Shown: in pieces, positions 22,230-32,261 of the stretch
How positions within the stretch are numbered: the first letter of the stretch is position 1
Layout of the letters: each line of letters opens with the position of its first letter
Translations under genes and position numbers: made by a program
Assembly (NCBI GenBank): GCA_907163375.1
Contig: CAJQUW010003226.1
Span: 186,001-250,000 of the forward strand
From: Prostheceraeus crozeri
Taxonomy: Eukaryota; Platyhelminthes; Polycladida; Euryleptidae
Direction of reading: 5' to 3'
Length of the DNA: 64,000 nt
Notes under the pieces: generated by a model
Told to the model about the DNA's origin: nothing
Database searches by the model: none
The model's input: the letters and a program-made list of their open reading frames with translations, nothing else

Positions 22230-23220
22230 TGTGTGCATTTATCGTCCTTTCGCTTCAATTTCATTCTGAAGCTTCAACACTGCTTCCTTGAGTGTTTTGG
22301 CTGTAGTTGCAAGCGCATGAGCCTCCTGAAATAGCGCAGTTGATCCACTGACACTAGCTTCTTCGGCCAAAGTAGGCCTATATGCTTTCTCTTCTAACTT
22401 CCACTTCTTCCTTATCCATTTTTCTTTTTTCTGCCTGTACATTTTGCCTCTTCCTTACTTCAAGTTCCTCTTTGTATCTGCCACGCTTTTCGGCATATCT
22501 GAGTTTATTTGAATATTTTGGACACCTACAACGGACAAAATATAATCTTTGATAACCCGACGGCCGGGAGATCAAATTCTCAGGGTCACATTCGACGTCA
22601 CTTTGTTCAACGAAATGCTATCCTAGCCATGGCTTAGAAGAAATCACTTAACAACAAAAAACAAGTTAGAATAATCAACATCACCGGACAAAGGTGTGTA
22701 AAGCTGTGTGTCGAAGTCCTTCTCTTTGTCCGATAACTGTGCGACCTTTTCCAATTCAGACAAGGTGGAGGCATCGCGAAGGAATTTCCTGAATTCGCGC
22801 AGTAGTCTACATTGTCGCGCTTTCCACTGGAATCACACGATTAGTGATGTAAATTTGAGTCAAATGCCGAATCTTACGTTCCAGACTATCATCGTCTTTT
22901 GTAATCGTTAAGAAGGATCTAGGCATTCCGAAAAGCGAACCATTGAATAATTTAGCGGAGTCCTCACTAGAAATTTCTGTAGAAATGCTATGTTGAACTT
23001 CTTGCATTCTTCGCAAAACATCAAATTTTGTAGCGGACTGCCATGACATGACTTTTTGGCATCCAAAGTCACAAATCTAAAGTTAATTTGCACTCGGAGA
23101 ATTTCATTGCCTTTCAAGTCCAGCTTCAACAGAAGATCACTCTTAACATTCATTACAATACACGTATCAGACGGCTTTTTTGCTCATAATATCACGCGTC
23201 ATAGAATGCAAGTCCGTTCG
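22230..23220 (-). pseudogene. unassigned coding-like remnant
   Basis: Several minus-strand pieces with protein-like composition lie in series: NVKSDLLLKLDLKGNEILRV (near 23150), SATKFDVLRRMQEVQHSIST (near 23030), LLREFRKFLRDASTLSELE (near 22790), a lysine/glutamate-rich coiled-coil-like stretch (22580-22380) and a final helix ending LKLQNEIEAKGR (to 22239). They are in different frames, so any gene is broken. I do not recognise the family. A mobile-element protein is likely given the surroundings. Confidence 0.35.
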
Positions 23221-23340
23221 TAGAAATGGAAGCATTTCTTGTCATGACAAGCATTACTTCTTTTTACGAAATGATTCAACTATATAAATTTGAATTAACT
23301 ATGTAAATCATATAATATTACCTACCATCAACACATACAA

Positions 23341-23571
23341 GGTGTGGCAACAATAACAGGTGCCAGATTCAATCTTCTTCATCGCCTTGCAAGTAACCAC
23401 TGGGAGGCCAGTTTTGACGTCCTATGAACATCGGCGTTCGCACTTTGTTATTCCACAGTTGAATATTGCTCACCGCTATGGTCTCATTCGGCACATGCTA
23501 GGAAGATCGATGTTCAATTTACTGACTGCAGAAGCCTCATATCAGGAAGCATTAGATCGACCCCTACAGAG
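23341..23571 (+). pseudogene. LINE reverse-transcriptase C-terminal fragment, part 1 (split by hAT)
   Basis: The frame reads VATITGARFNLLHRLASNHW, ASFDVL-stop-TSAFALCYSTVEYCSP and then ISGSIRSTPTE. This is the thumb/C-terminal region of Jockey-type LINEs (LRTSALALCYSxAEYCxP...LRPTPxxxLPVLSxIAPP). It begins abruptly at 23341 and ends exactly at the duplicated target site of the hAT at 23572; the text resumes at 27740. Confidence 0.8.
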
Positions 23572-26500
23572 CAGGGTTCCCGCGCTTTTTCGGAAATAAT
23601 TTTCCCTGTGTTTTCCCTATATTTTCCCTGAATTTTCCCTGAATTGTCCCTGATCACTCTTCGACAAGTACCATGTCTTAATTACTATATATGTATTTAT
23701 CATATTGCCCCACGATGCTACAATAGGTAACTTTATCATTTTGAGACTTCGCATCAGTTGGTTAATCAATATTATAAACTAACAGCAAAACAGAATTACT
23801 CAGTATATAACAGTATATTATAAACAATGTACTTCAAAACATAATAATCTAATTACAAGAAAATTTGATTGGGGATAAAATGATATAAAAATGATATGAG
23901 AAAGCTACATACATGAACGAAAATAATTTGTCAGCCATCTGCTGTTCAAACAAAAATAATTACCGTAATTACTCTATGTTGTCAAACACAAATAAGTTGC
24001 AAGGTGATTTCATGTGTAAATAATACTCAACTTTCCGGGAGTATTACACACGTATTATGAAATCTTACATGTTTGCATAAAATACAAGAAAACTTCATTT
24101 CATCGTTTATATCCTTAGAGTTAAAAAAGAAAGATATGAAAAATACCTATTAAAAGTAAGGTGTTTGAAAACATACAGTAATTACATGGACAGAAGTACT
24201 CGTATTTTTAATACAGAACAAAGAATATAGTCTTGAGACCTGCGAAATTGATTATTTGCAGAATTATGTTGATAGCCGTATTTGCTCATCTAGCGCCTTG
24301 AACGCGGAAGCAGTATCCTTCGCAAGTTTTTGTTTTTTCGCTTCCAGAACCTTCACCTGATCACGTTTTCTTTTCTCCGCCATCTTCCGTATACGAATTT
24401 CATTTTCTTTGGTCGCCCTTGCTTCAATCGCCGCTCGGTAACGACCTCTGGTGAGCTTTGCATGAGAACGCATTTCTTTCGTTACCTCAACAACATTTGG
24501 GCCTCCACTTGATTTGACCCCGTCATACACCAGCCGTTGAGCAATCAATGATTGTTCATGCAAATTTTCTATCAAAAAATGTTTGTTAACACTAAACCCG
24601 GATTCCACCGAAGCATTGCCGTGCGATAAAATCAATGCCATTTTCATGACGATCCAAAGATGCCTATATTGGTCATCACTCGCGACAGCCTCTGCGAAGA
24701 ATGTGTCCAAACGATTGTGTTTGGCTCTGAAATTATTCAGCTTCGCTTGTTGCGCTGATATGAAGATCGAAAACTCATCAATAGCATTGTCAGCGATAGA
24801 TGGGGGCAACTGATTTTTTTCATACAATTCAGTAACAAGAAGTTTAAAGTGTTGTTTTGATCCTTCAGTATTATTGACCATTTGTGTGGGACTTAATGAG
24901 GACAAGTAAGATGTTAATTTGTATTTCAATGGACTTCGTTGTAGAATTTTTGAAATCAGGGCAGTAAGAAATGAGCGACATTCAGTGAGAAACTGCTGTT
25001 TAATTTTCTCATCTGGCACTTTTGCAATTAGTGCTGCTGCAGCAACACCAATGTCTATGTCTTCCACTTTGCGCATCTTTTCTTTTGTTAAACGGGGAAG
25101 CTCATCAATATCACAAGCCATTACGCTTGAATCCACACATTTCGCCATGATTTTTCTGATGACCAACTCAATTTCTTCCATAAGAAAGGGAGCGAGAGGT
25201 GCATCCGATTGGAATTTCCTTAAAAACGGTTCGAGAAGCGATGCGATGGTACCAAAAAATGTGAGTTTGGCCAGAAATACGGGATCTGTGACTGCCTTTT
25301 CGACAGTAGAGAAAGAGTTGGAAGTAGGTTTCTTTTCAATGTTTGATACATGCTGCTTAAGAAAAGGAAATAACTGAATCGCCCGGTTTACAGCCGCAAC
25401 ATTCTCAACCCATCGCACTGCGCAGTATTTCCTCGGAAAAACATCACATCCAGTCAATTTAGTAAAGCCAGCCCTGCGCAACGGGGAATCTTTGAATAAG
25501 TTATAGATTGAACGGAGAAATGAGATGATATTCCATCCTGCCACTTGATGCCCTGTTTTGAACGCGCCATGTATTACATGTAAGCTGCAAGAGCCGATGT
25601 CTAACAGTTGAGGACTGTCTGGACTTCTCGACAATTCCTCCTTCATCAGTCGTAAAAATTTATGATTTACATTCGGACCATCTAGCGATATTTGCACAAT
25701 GTTATCAGACTTGATATCTTTGACACCTTCTTTAAAATGTCGAACAAGATTCTCAGCAGTACATGACTCAAGAAAAACAGAGGTGAGATACCTAGTTTCA
25801 ACTCGATTTTCTTAAACACAGAAGAATCGGATAATAAAGTCCATTTGTGCCTTTTGAGCGACTTGATTCAATTATTCGTCAAAACAGATCACAACCTTAT
25901 CATTGAATTCTTTGACCAATGTTTCTTTGTAGAATGGCGCCAATCCGTACACTAAAATATATGATGAGATTTTCTTTGGAAAAGATCTCCAATACCCCTG
26001 CAGCTGTTGAGACTGTAATTAGAGGCTATTAATTTCAACACCCATAACAATTCGCCATCAGTGACATCGTTCGTATGTGTCAAAGACTTCAGAGAGGTTT
26101 TTAACTGACCGGAAGTCGATGGTATACTGGCAAAGGATACTGTTTCCGAATTCTCTTTTTCCACTGATGAGGGATCGTATGCTTTCAAATCCGAATCTTG
26201 AGAATTCGGCAGTGAAGACAAATCAACAGACGATGAGTGTTCACGTGTCACAACTTTAAAACTAGAAAAAGCGTCCTTCTTGGTCTCATCTTTACAACGC
26301 AATCTGGTTTGATGTCCTTTTGATTTTTCGTGGCTAATTACCGCTCTTCGTCCATATTACTCAATGAAAACTTCTTCTTGCATATCTTGCAAAATGCATC
26401 GTAACATGACCCATCGATTACGCCAACCCAGTCCCATTCCGAGAGCCAGCTGACATTAAACACACTTCGTGATGACATCTGTAAGAAAATTTTCTCCGTT

Positions 26501-27739
26501 AAAACTCACGTTATGGCGTACAAGAATGATCGGCATCATTAGTATCTAGAACATAAAATGACTTGATAAATATCAGAACGTAACAGTTTTATCATGTTAA
26601 AGAGAGATACAAATTACGTTTACGTGTCTGTTATCATTTCTATTCATTATCCAAAATAGTTTTTTTACAAAAAAATCTAAGGTTCATAGCAATATCTCAT
26701 AAAAATCATGACTAGAGAGTGGAGATATAAAGCGACATGAGATGTGTACAAGAGATTAATGAAATGCAAAATAGATAATCTTATAAAATACTATATTCAA
26801 AACTGAATATTGATCAACACAATCAGATGTAACACAAAATACTTATTAGCCTACATACAAAATTACAAACAAAAAATATCAACATTTGTATATTTGCAAT
26901 TAAGTAAAACAAAAACAACTAACAATGTACCAAACTTCATCTATAGGGCACAATTTTTGAAGAAAAACAGAAAACCATAAACGTATTGCAACAGTAATAA
27001 ACAATCAACAAATATAAAACGAGAAGACACATTCATATGGAAAATTAGAAGGTTACAGGACAGTGGCGAAACTCACCCAGTGTGACCCACATTCAGGCTT
27101 AGTGAATCTGTAGAGATCTGGCGACGTATCTTAAGACCAATTGTCATCTCTCAGATAATCTTCTCGTTTCCCAATTTCGACCGATGTTTAGGAACCACTG
27201 ATGTAGGATGTTTAAGTCACTTAAAGCCTGAGTTTGAATAAGTCAAATACGATGACAGACAATATATTTTGACATATTCACTAGCATGCCAATTTCTTTC
27301 TTTGGTAAACAGTCGATCATATGGTAGTCAGCTTTGTTTTATCGTCCATCTGAAGTCTTCTTAAAAAAAGTAGCAGCAACAAAATGACAGCGAAATACTG
27401 ACTTTCAGTACAGGTTTCGGTAAAAAATCTGAAAAGTCAATGTTTCAATAAAACAATTATTTTGTCTTCTTTACTAGTATTCAACCTGATTAGGTTTTGT
27501 TCGAATGAATAATGCACAGAACAATTGATAATAAAGATAATTCATGTCTAAAGAAGTTCTTCAAATACAATATCTAGCTTATAGTCTATTACTTACATGC
27601 TTCGACAGATTCCCTGTATTTTCCAGGTTTTAATAGAAAATATCCATTTTCCCTGTACATTCCCTGTAATTCACACAAATGCAAAAAATTCCCTGTCTTT
27701 TCCAGGTTTTCCAGGTTTCCCTGTCGCGCGGGAACCCTG
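23572..27739 (-). mobile_element. hAT transposon (hAT6-like) with 6-bp target duplication, 4168 bp
   Basis: Both ends carry the 14-bp inverted repeat CAGGGTTCCCGCGC. Subterminal repeats of CAGGGAAAA and CCTGGAAAA type fill the first 150 bp at each side. The flanks are acagag (23566-23571) and acagag (27740-27745), a perfect 6-bp duplication directly abutting the repeats. Most hAT elements duplicate 8 bp; a group called hAT6 is said to duplicate 6. The long region 26480-27590 between the transposase start and the 5' end is non-coding. Confidence 0.88.
24264..26478 (-). pseudogene. hAT-like transposase, broken
   Basis: The ATG at 26478 opens MSSRSVFNVSWLSEWDWVGV, then CKICKKKF and, in a shifted frame, SHEKSKGHQTR: a C2H2/BED-like DNA-binding finger. 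A serine-rich linker follows (to 25952). The catalytic domain runs from about 25950: CFDE, then TRYLTSVFLESCTAENLVRH, ISLDGPNVNHKFL. The C-terminal region has HGNASVESGFSVNKHFLIEN and SLIAQRLVYDGV, the hAT dimerisation motif. The last 477 codons (25697-24264) are one open frame ending in a lysine-rich helix. Lesions: frameshifts near 26335 and 25970, and TAA codons at 25872-25874 and 25812-25814. The long intact C-terminal frame suggests fairly recent death. Confidence 0.82.
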
Positions 27740-28133
27740 ACAGAGCTACTTCCTGTACTGAGCGGGATTAAACCTCCAGACATACGAAGAGACATACGAA
27801 GAGACAAACAAACCTTACAGCTACGCACTCGAGCTATTCAACAACCCAACCATCTTCTTCATCAAGTTGTAACCACCCCGGTACCAGATGAACAACGACT
27901 CCAATCTCGGAATCCGCTCTCAAGAAGGTTCAACAAAAGGCCGGCGAGACGACAGCAGACACATTCCATGAATATATGGAAGAGAAGATGGGATGACTCT
28001 AACCACCAACTCAAAGAGTTTATCGCAAGACCTACTAACAAGCCGCCTGCCGCGAGCAAAATGGGTGCTCTTAAATCGACTCCACTCCGGTTACGGTCGA
28101 TACAAAGCATTCATGAATCGAATAGGTCTCTCA
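27740..28133 (+). pseudogene. LINE reverse-transcriptase C-terminal fragment, part 2
   Basis: This resumes the LINE of 23341-23571 across the target duplication: TELLPVLSGIKPPDIRRDIR, later RLQSRNPLSRRFNKRPARRQ, MNIWKRRWDD, and in a shifted frame LPRAKWVLLNRLHSGYGRYK. These are the LPVLSxIAPPxxRR and LNRLRxGxGR motifs of Jockey-type LINEs. Reading across the hAT restores the motif order, which proves the hAT came second. The fragment stops abruptly near 28133 where Penelope sequence begins. Confidence 0.8.
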
Positions 28134-28345
28134 ACTTCGAAGTTCGCTCTGTTTTTAAAACCATGAAAACTGGCAATTTTTTCTCTAATAAGGATAAAGT
28201 TGTCCCCGAGTTAAAGTCTGATGTTGTGTACAAATACACATGTGATCACTGTGAAAAGTGTTACGTGGTCAGCTCTATCCGCCATTTCTCTACCAGAATC
28301 AACGAACATTTGAAATCGTATTCAACACCAACATAAATAAGCATT
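28134..28345 (+). pseudogene. Penelope-like GIY-YIG fragment
   Basis: The frame reads NFEVRSVFKTMKTGNFFSNK, then VVYKYTCDHCEKCYVVSSIR and HFSTRINEHLKS. The VVYKxxCxxC linker and RHxxTRIxEHL helix match the Penelope-like endonuclease region; the YIG is altered to YVV. It is only about 70 codons, fused directly to the LINE fragment on its left. Confidence 0.65.
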
Positions 28346-28689
28346 CATGTACGTCTACCTGCACAGAATACCCTAGATTTCTGGAATCAATTATAATATA
28401 GAAGTCTGACTTCAGCACTCTCATGAATGAAAGGGCAAGCTCCATCAATACGTTATTAGATTTGTAATTCATGGTTCTATGTGTATTGTAATGCGTAGCT
28501 ACTTCCAATGCAAGTGACCTTCAGAATTGATCTGTGACTTCAGTGATTTTATCTCGGCGACCAAATGACTTGTAACTTTATATTTAAAGATTGTTTTAAC
28601 TTTACTTTCTTGATACATCAAGATATGATATTTTTCAGATATGCATAGATAGTAACGTCTCGTTCCACATCAATAGGGTGTTGATTGTT
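28346..28689. other. no recognised feature
   Basis: Spacer between two oppositely oriented Penelope-like relics. No supported gene. Confidence 0.4.
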
Positions 28690-29140
28690 GAACTGTCTTC
28701 GACTTGATTTCATAATCTTTATCATCATCGTTTAGATCCCAAATATGTTTTGACAGAGCTGTTTCATTTTTGTATCTATAATTGTAAACGATTTTTTGTG
28801 ATTGCGGTACCGATCTTTAAATTCATTTTCGCATTGGTCGATATATGATCGGTCGATGTGACGGTTGCTTATTAAACCACAAATTTTTGATGACAGTTTC
28901 CGTCCAGGGGGCACAATTGTTTAGTTTTGCAGTTGCATTTATTGTTGATATTGTTGCTTTCATTACTTCTTACATTGTTCAGAATTCTTGAATTATTATT
29001 TTTAATGATGTTGCCCATGTTAGGCATGCAAAAATAGCTGACTTGCTAAAAACAGCATTCTTGTTAAGAAGCTTGTGATACTTATGTTGTTGATGAAAGT
29101 GTTGACTAATCATATTCAAAGAACGTTTGCCGACGTTTTT
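28690..29140 (-). pseudogene. Penelope-like element relic (CMPNM/CNC type)
   Basis: Reading the minus strand from 29100: SYFCMPNMGNIIKNNNSRIL, then NKCNCKTKQLCPLDGNC, VVxxATVTS, YIDQCENEFKDRYRNHKKSF and FGI. This is the SYSCMPNM...CNCxxxxxCPLxGxC...FKxRYxNHKxSF order of Neptune/Poseidon-type Penelope-like elements. Frames are interrupted. It ends about 30 bp before the AT run that received hAT copy B. Confidence 0.75.
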
Positions 29141-29142
29141 TC

Positions 29143-29168
<26 letters not shown>

Positions 29169-29173
<5 letters not shown>

Positions 29174-31991
29174 GCGGCTCGTCGGGGTGTGCTAGGCGTG
29201 CTAAGACGCCTGCTCTATTTTCCTGTCCCAAAAATAATGTGCACTGTGCAGTTGTATGTAAATATGTTGAATAATGTTTGTTTGAGATCAAAATAAGCCT
29301 GCAGAAATGTCGTTGAACTCCTTTTCCATCAGCCACATTCACACAAATATTTTGCATGGATTCGATGACATTGGAGTATCGGTAGGGTGTGCTGTCAGAT
29401 ATTAGAACGACTGAATGATTTCCCTCTGACGAATTACCAGTGATCAACCAATCAAATACGAGATTACCTCAGCCACTCACCACTGCTGCTGCAAATCACG
29501 TCAAGGAAAATGCGAGAGGGTGTGCTAATTGAAATCAGGACGACCGTCTGTTAGTTGCTCGCCTTCTCTCCACTGACAGCGATCTCACCGACTGTTTATA
29601 CTTCACAAGACATGGATGAAATCAATACTGTGAACTTTTTGATAAACAATCCTTTTTCTCGACTATCCAGCGAAGAAAAAAAAACTATTGTTGAACGTGG
29701 GAGACATACACCTAAAATACATTGGTCAGAAAAGGTTGGAAAGCAGAACAGAATATTCAACTCCTCGTGGTTCGACAGAAAAGAATGGTTGACTGCATGT
29801 CCGATGCGTAAGCGATTGTTTTGTTTTCCGTGTCTCTTGTTTGATACGAAAAGAGAAGCGTGTCATCCTTGGACCGTTAAAGGTTTCGATGACCTTGCAC
29901 ATTTATCAGGTGCTATTTCAAAGCACGAAAAGTCGGTTGCTCATGTGGATAATAGTGTTAAATTGAAACTTTTTCTTAAAGTTTCACCTATTGACGTCGC
30001 ATTGTCAGAAGCACGAAAACTATCTGTTGATATTCACAATGCTGAAGTGAGTAAGAATAGAGATATCCTACGACGACTGATAGATATTTGCATACTTTTG
30101 GCGAAAAATGAACTCGCATTCCGCGGACACGACGAATCTATCGACTCAATGAACAGAGGTAACTTTAAAGAGATAACTGCTCTTATACAGAAGTACGACC
30201 CCTTATTAAAAGAACATTTTGAAAACTCTTCCGTCTTCAAGGGTGATTCAAAAACCATACAAAATGATCTCATATTTTCTATTGCTTCTGAAATTAAGAA
30301 TGTAATTCGTTCACAAATTAATGATAGCGACTTTTTTTCGATCCTTGTAGATGAAACATCTGATCTCTCTGTTAGAAGCCAATTGGCAATAGCAGTACGT
30401 TATGAAAGGAACGGTAATGTTTACGAACGCTTTCTTGGGCTCTCTGATATATCTATCAGCCAAAATGCAGATAATATTTCTAAAACAGTGTTAGCTAATA
30501 TCGCTGATTTCGATCCCAAGGCAAAGCTTGTTTCTCAGACATACGACGGATGTTCTACGATGGCAGGTTCTCGAAATGGAGTGCATATTGTAATTCGTTC
30601 ACATTACCCGATGGCGCTTTATGTCCATTGTTTTGCGCACCGCTTGAATTTATCTTTATCGAGAGCTTGCTGCTCTAACCAATACGTTAAGAACTTTTTT
30701 TCTGATATTTCATCTTTTCATGCTTTTTTTAATCATTCAGCAAAGCGCCGCTCCCATTTGAGTGAAATTTGTGGTAACAGTGGCAAAAGAATGATATCGA
30801 TAACTCCAATACGATGGTCGTATAATCACAGAGCTGTTTCCGTTGTTCACAAAAATTTTGAAAGTTTATGTGAATGTTTTTCGTCGATACGTGATAATAA
30901 CAGCGACTGGGATTGTGTGACCATAGATAAAGCAGGGTCTCTGTTGGGTAAGTTGAGAGATTTCAACTTTATTGTTATGCTTGAAATTTTCAATACGACT
31001 TTGCCTTTGTGTCACATTTTGTTTCAAAGATTACAGAAGGCTTCTTTGCTTTTGCACACAGCTCATGGTGCTGTTGAGCAAACCATTGAGGATTTGCGTA
31101 AACTTCGGTGTAGTGATGTGTTTTCCAAAATCGCGACAGCTATATCACGGTTCGAAACAAGCTGTAACATGCAGACTCGAAGTCAAGCATTTGAAAGCGA
31201 AGCCCACAGATTGGCACATTATGAATCAGTTTTCTTCTCGATTATCGATATATTAATTCAAAATCTTCAAACTCGTTTTCAAGATATGACAGTCTTGTCC
31301 TTTTTCACTCTACTAAATCAGGACCAATTTCATAATTACAGACGCGAATTTCCACTGAAGATTTTTTCTGTGTTAAAGTATTCTGTATACAAAGATTTAT
31401 TTGATTTTCCTCGATTGAAATCACAGTTGTGTGTCGTATACTCGTCTGATCAATTTGATATACATCTCAGTGATATGTTAAAATTCATTTATGACAATGA
31501 TCTTCATGATGCACTCTCAGAAGTTAGCAAGCTCTTGAAATTAATTTTGACTATCCCTGTTACCACCGTACCGGTTGAGCGCACTTTTTCATGCCTGAAT
31601 CGGATCGAGTCAGTCCTCCGGTCAACGATGTTAGAAGATAGATTGGAAAGTCTCATGCTAATTTCAGTTGAAAATGAAATTGCTGATTCAATTAGCTACA
31701 ATGACATCATCGATCGTTTTGCATTAATGAAGGACAGGCGCATAAAGCTAATTTATAAATAAATTGAACGTTTTTGTCGTTTATGCATACCAAAAATACA
31801 ACATCCTAAATACTCGCAGTGTTTTTTCTGTACATTGTACCTTATGCGGTATATTTTATATCAAAATTATTGGTTATAATGAGGTCCGGAAACAAACAAA
31901 TAACGGTTTGGTGGTTTTATAAGACCTAGGATCATTGATATTTCATTTGACTTTTACTAGCACGCCCTGCAGTTCGGGGCACGAGCCGCCC

Positions 31992-31994
<3 letters not shown>
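29169..31994 (+). mobile_element. intact hAT transposon, copy B (2826 bp)
   Basis: Same element as copy A in the opposite orientation: CAGAGGCGGCTCGT at 29169 and the inverted CAGGGGCGGCTCGT end at 31994. The flanks are (AT)13 on the left and a long (AT)n on the right. Terminal repeats, non-coding parts and gene match copy A base for base wherever I compared them, except one T/C change in the gene. The two copies enclose 9.47 kb. Confidence 0.95.
29612..31762 (+). CDS. hAT transposase, ZMYM1-like, copy B
   Basis: A 716-residue protein from the first ATG at 29612. It has the same domain order as copy A: TTF-type zinc finger (C63, C71, C74), catalytic D247, D312 and E656, C340-x2-H343 motif, R401-W402, C-terminal dimerisation region. 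Residue 425 is serine (FSSIR) where copy A has leucine. No stop or frameshift. It probably acts in the nucleus, binding the CAGRGGCGGCTCGT ends and reinserting preferentially here into AT repeats. Which of the two residues at 425 is ancestral cannot be told from two copies. Confidence 0.95.
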   Translation: MDEINTVNFLINNPFSRLSSEEKKTIVERGRHTPKIHWSEKVGKQNRIFNSSWFDRKEWLTACPMRKRLFCFPCLLFDTKREACHPWTVKGFDDLAHLSGAISKHEKSVAHVDNSVKLKLFLKVSPIDVALSEARKLSVDIHNAEVSKNRDILRRLIDICILLAKNELAFRGHDESIDSMNRGNFKEITALIQKYDPLLKEHFENSSVFKGDSKTIQNDLIFSIASEIKNVIRSQINDSDFFSILVDETSDLSVRSQLAIAVRYERNGNVYERFLGLSDISISQNADNISKTVLANIADFDPKAKLVSQTYDGCSTMAGSRNGVHIVIRSHYPMALYVHCFAHRLNLSLSRACCSNQYVKNFFSDISSFHAFFNHSAKRRSHLSEICGNSGKRMISITPIRWSYNHRAVSVVHKNFESLCECFSSIRDNNSDWDCVTIDKAGSLLGKLRDFNFIVMLEIFNTTLPLCHILFQRLQKASLLLHTAHGAVEQTIEDLRKLRCSDVFSKIATAISRFETSCNMQTRSQAFESEAHRLAHYESVFFSIIDILIQNLQTRFQDMTVLSFFTLLNQDQFHNYRREFPLKIFSVLKYSVYKDLFDFPRLKSQLCVVYSSDQFDIHLSDMLKFIYDNDLHDALSEVSKLLKLILTIPVTTVPVERTFSCLNRIESVLRSTMLEDRLESLMLISVENEIADSISYNDIIDRFALMKDRRIKLIYK

Positions 31995-32080
<86 letters not shown>

Positions 32081-32210
32081 GTGTATATATATACATGTAC
32101 ATGTAAAGATAAATTAAAAAAATTCAACGTAGTCTCAAGATAAAATTGTTTATTCACGAATTTTCGTCTAAGACTTCATCAGGTGAACGAAGTAAATGTA
32201 CATATAAATT

Positions 32211-32260
<50 letters not shown>
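31995..32260. repeat. (AT)n microsatellites around a Penelope-type terminal scrap
   Basis: An uninterrupted AT run covers 31995-32079 and a second one 32214-32260. Between them, on the minus strand, is CACCTGATGAAGTCTTAGAC followed by GAAAATTCG (32158-32185). This is a CUGAUGA box, a 3-bp GUC/GAC hairpin and a GAAA box, with one extra A after box 1. Such sequences end Penelope-like elements. Confidence 0.65.
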
Positions 32261-32261
<1 letters not shown>

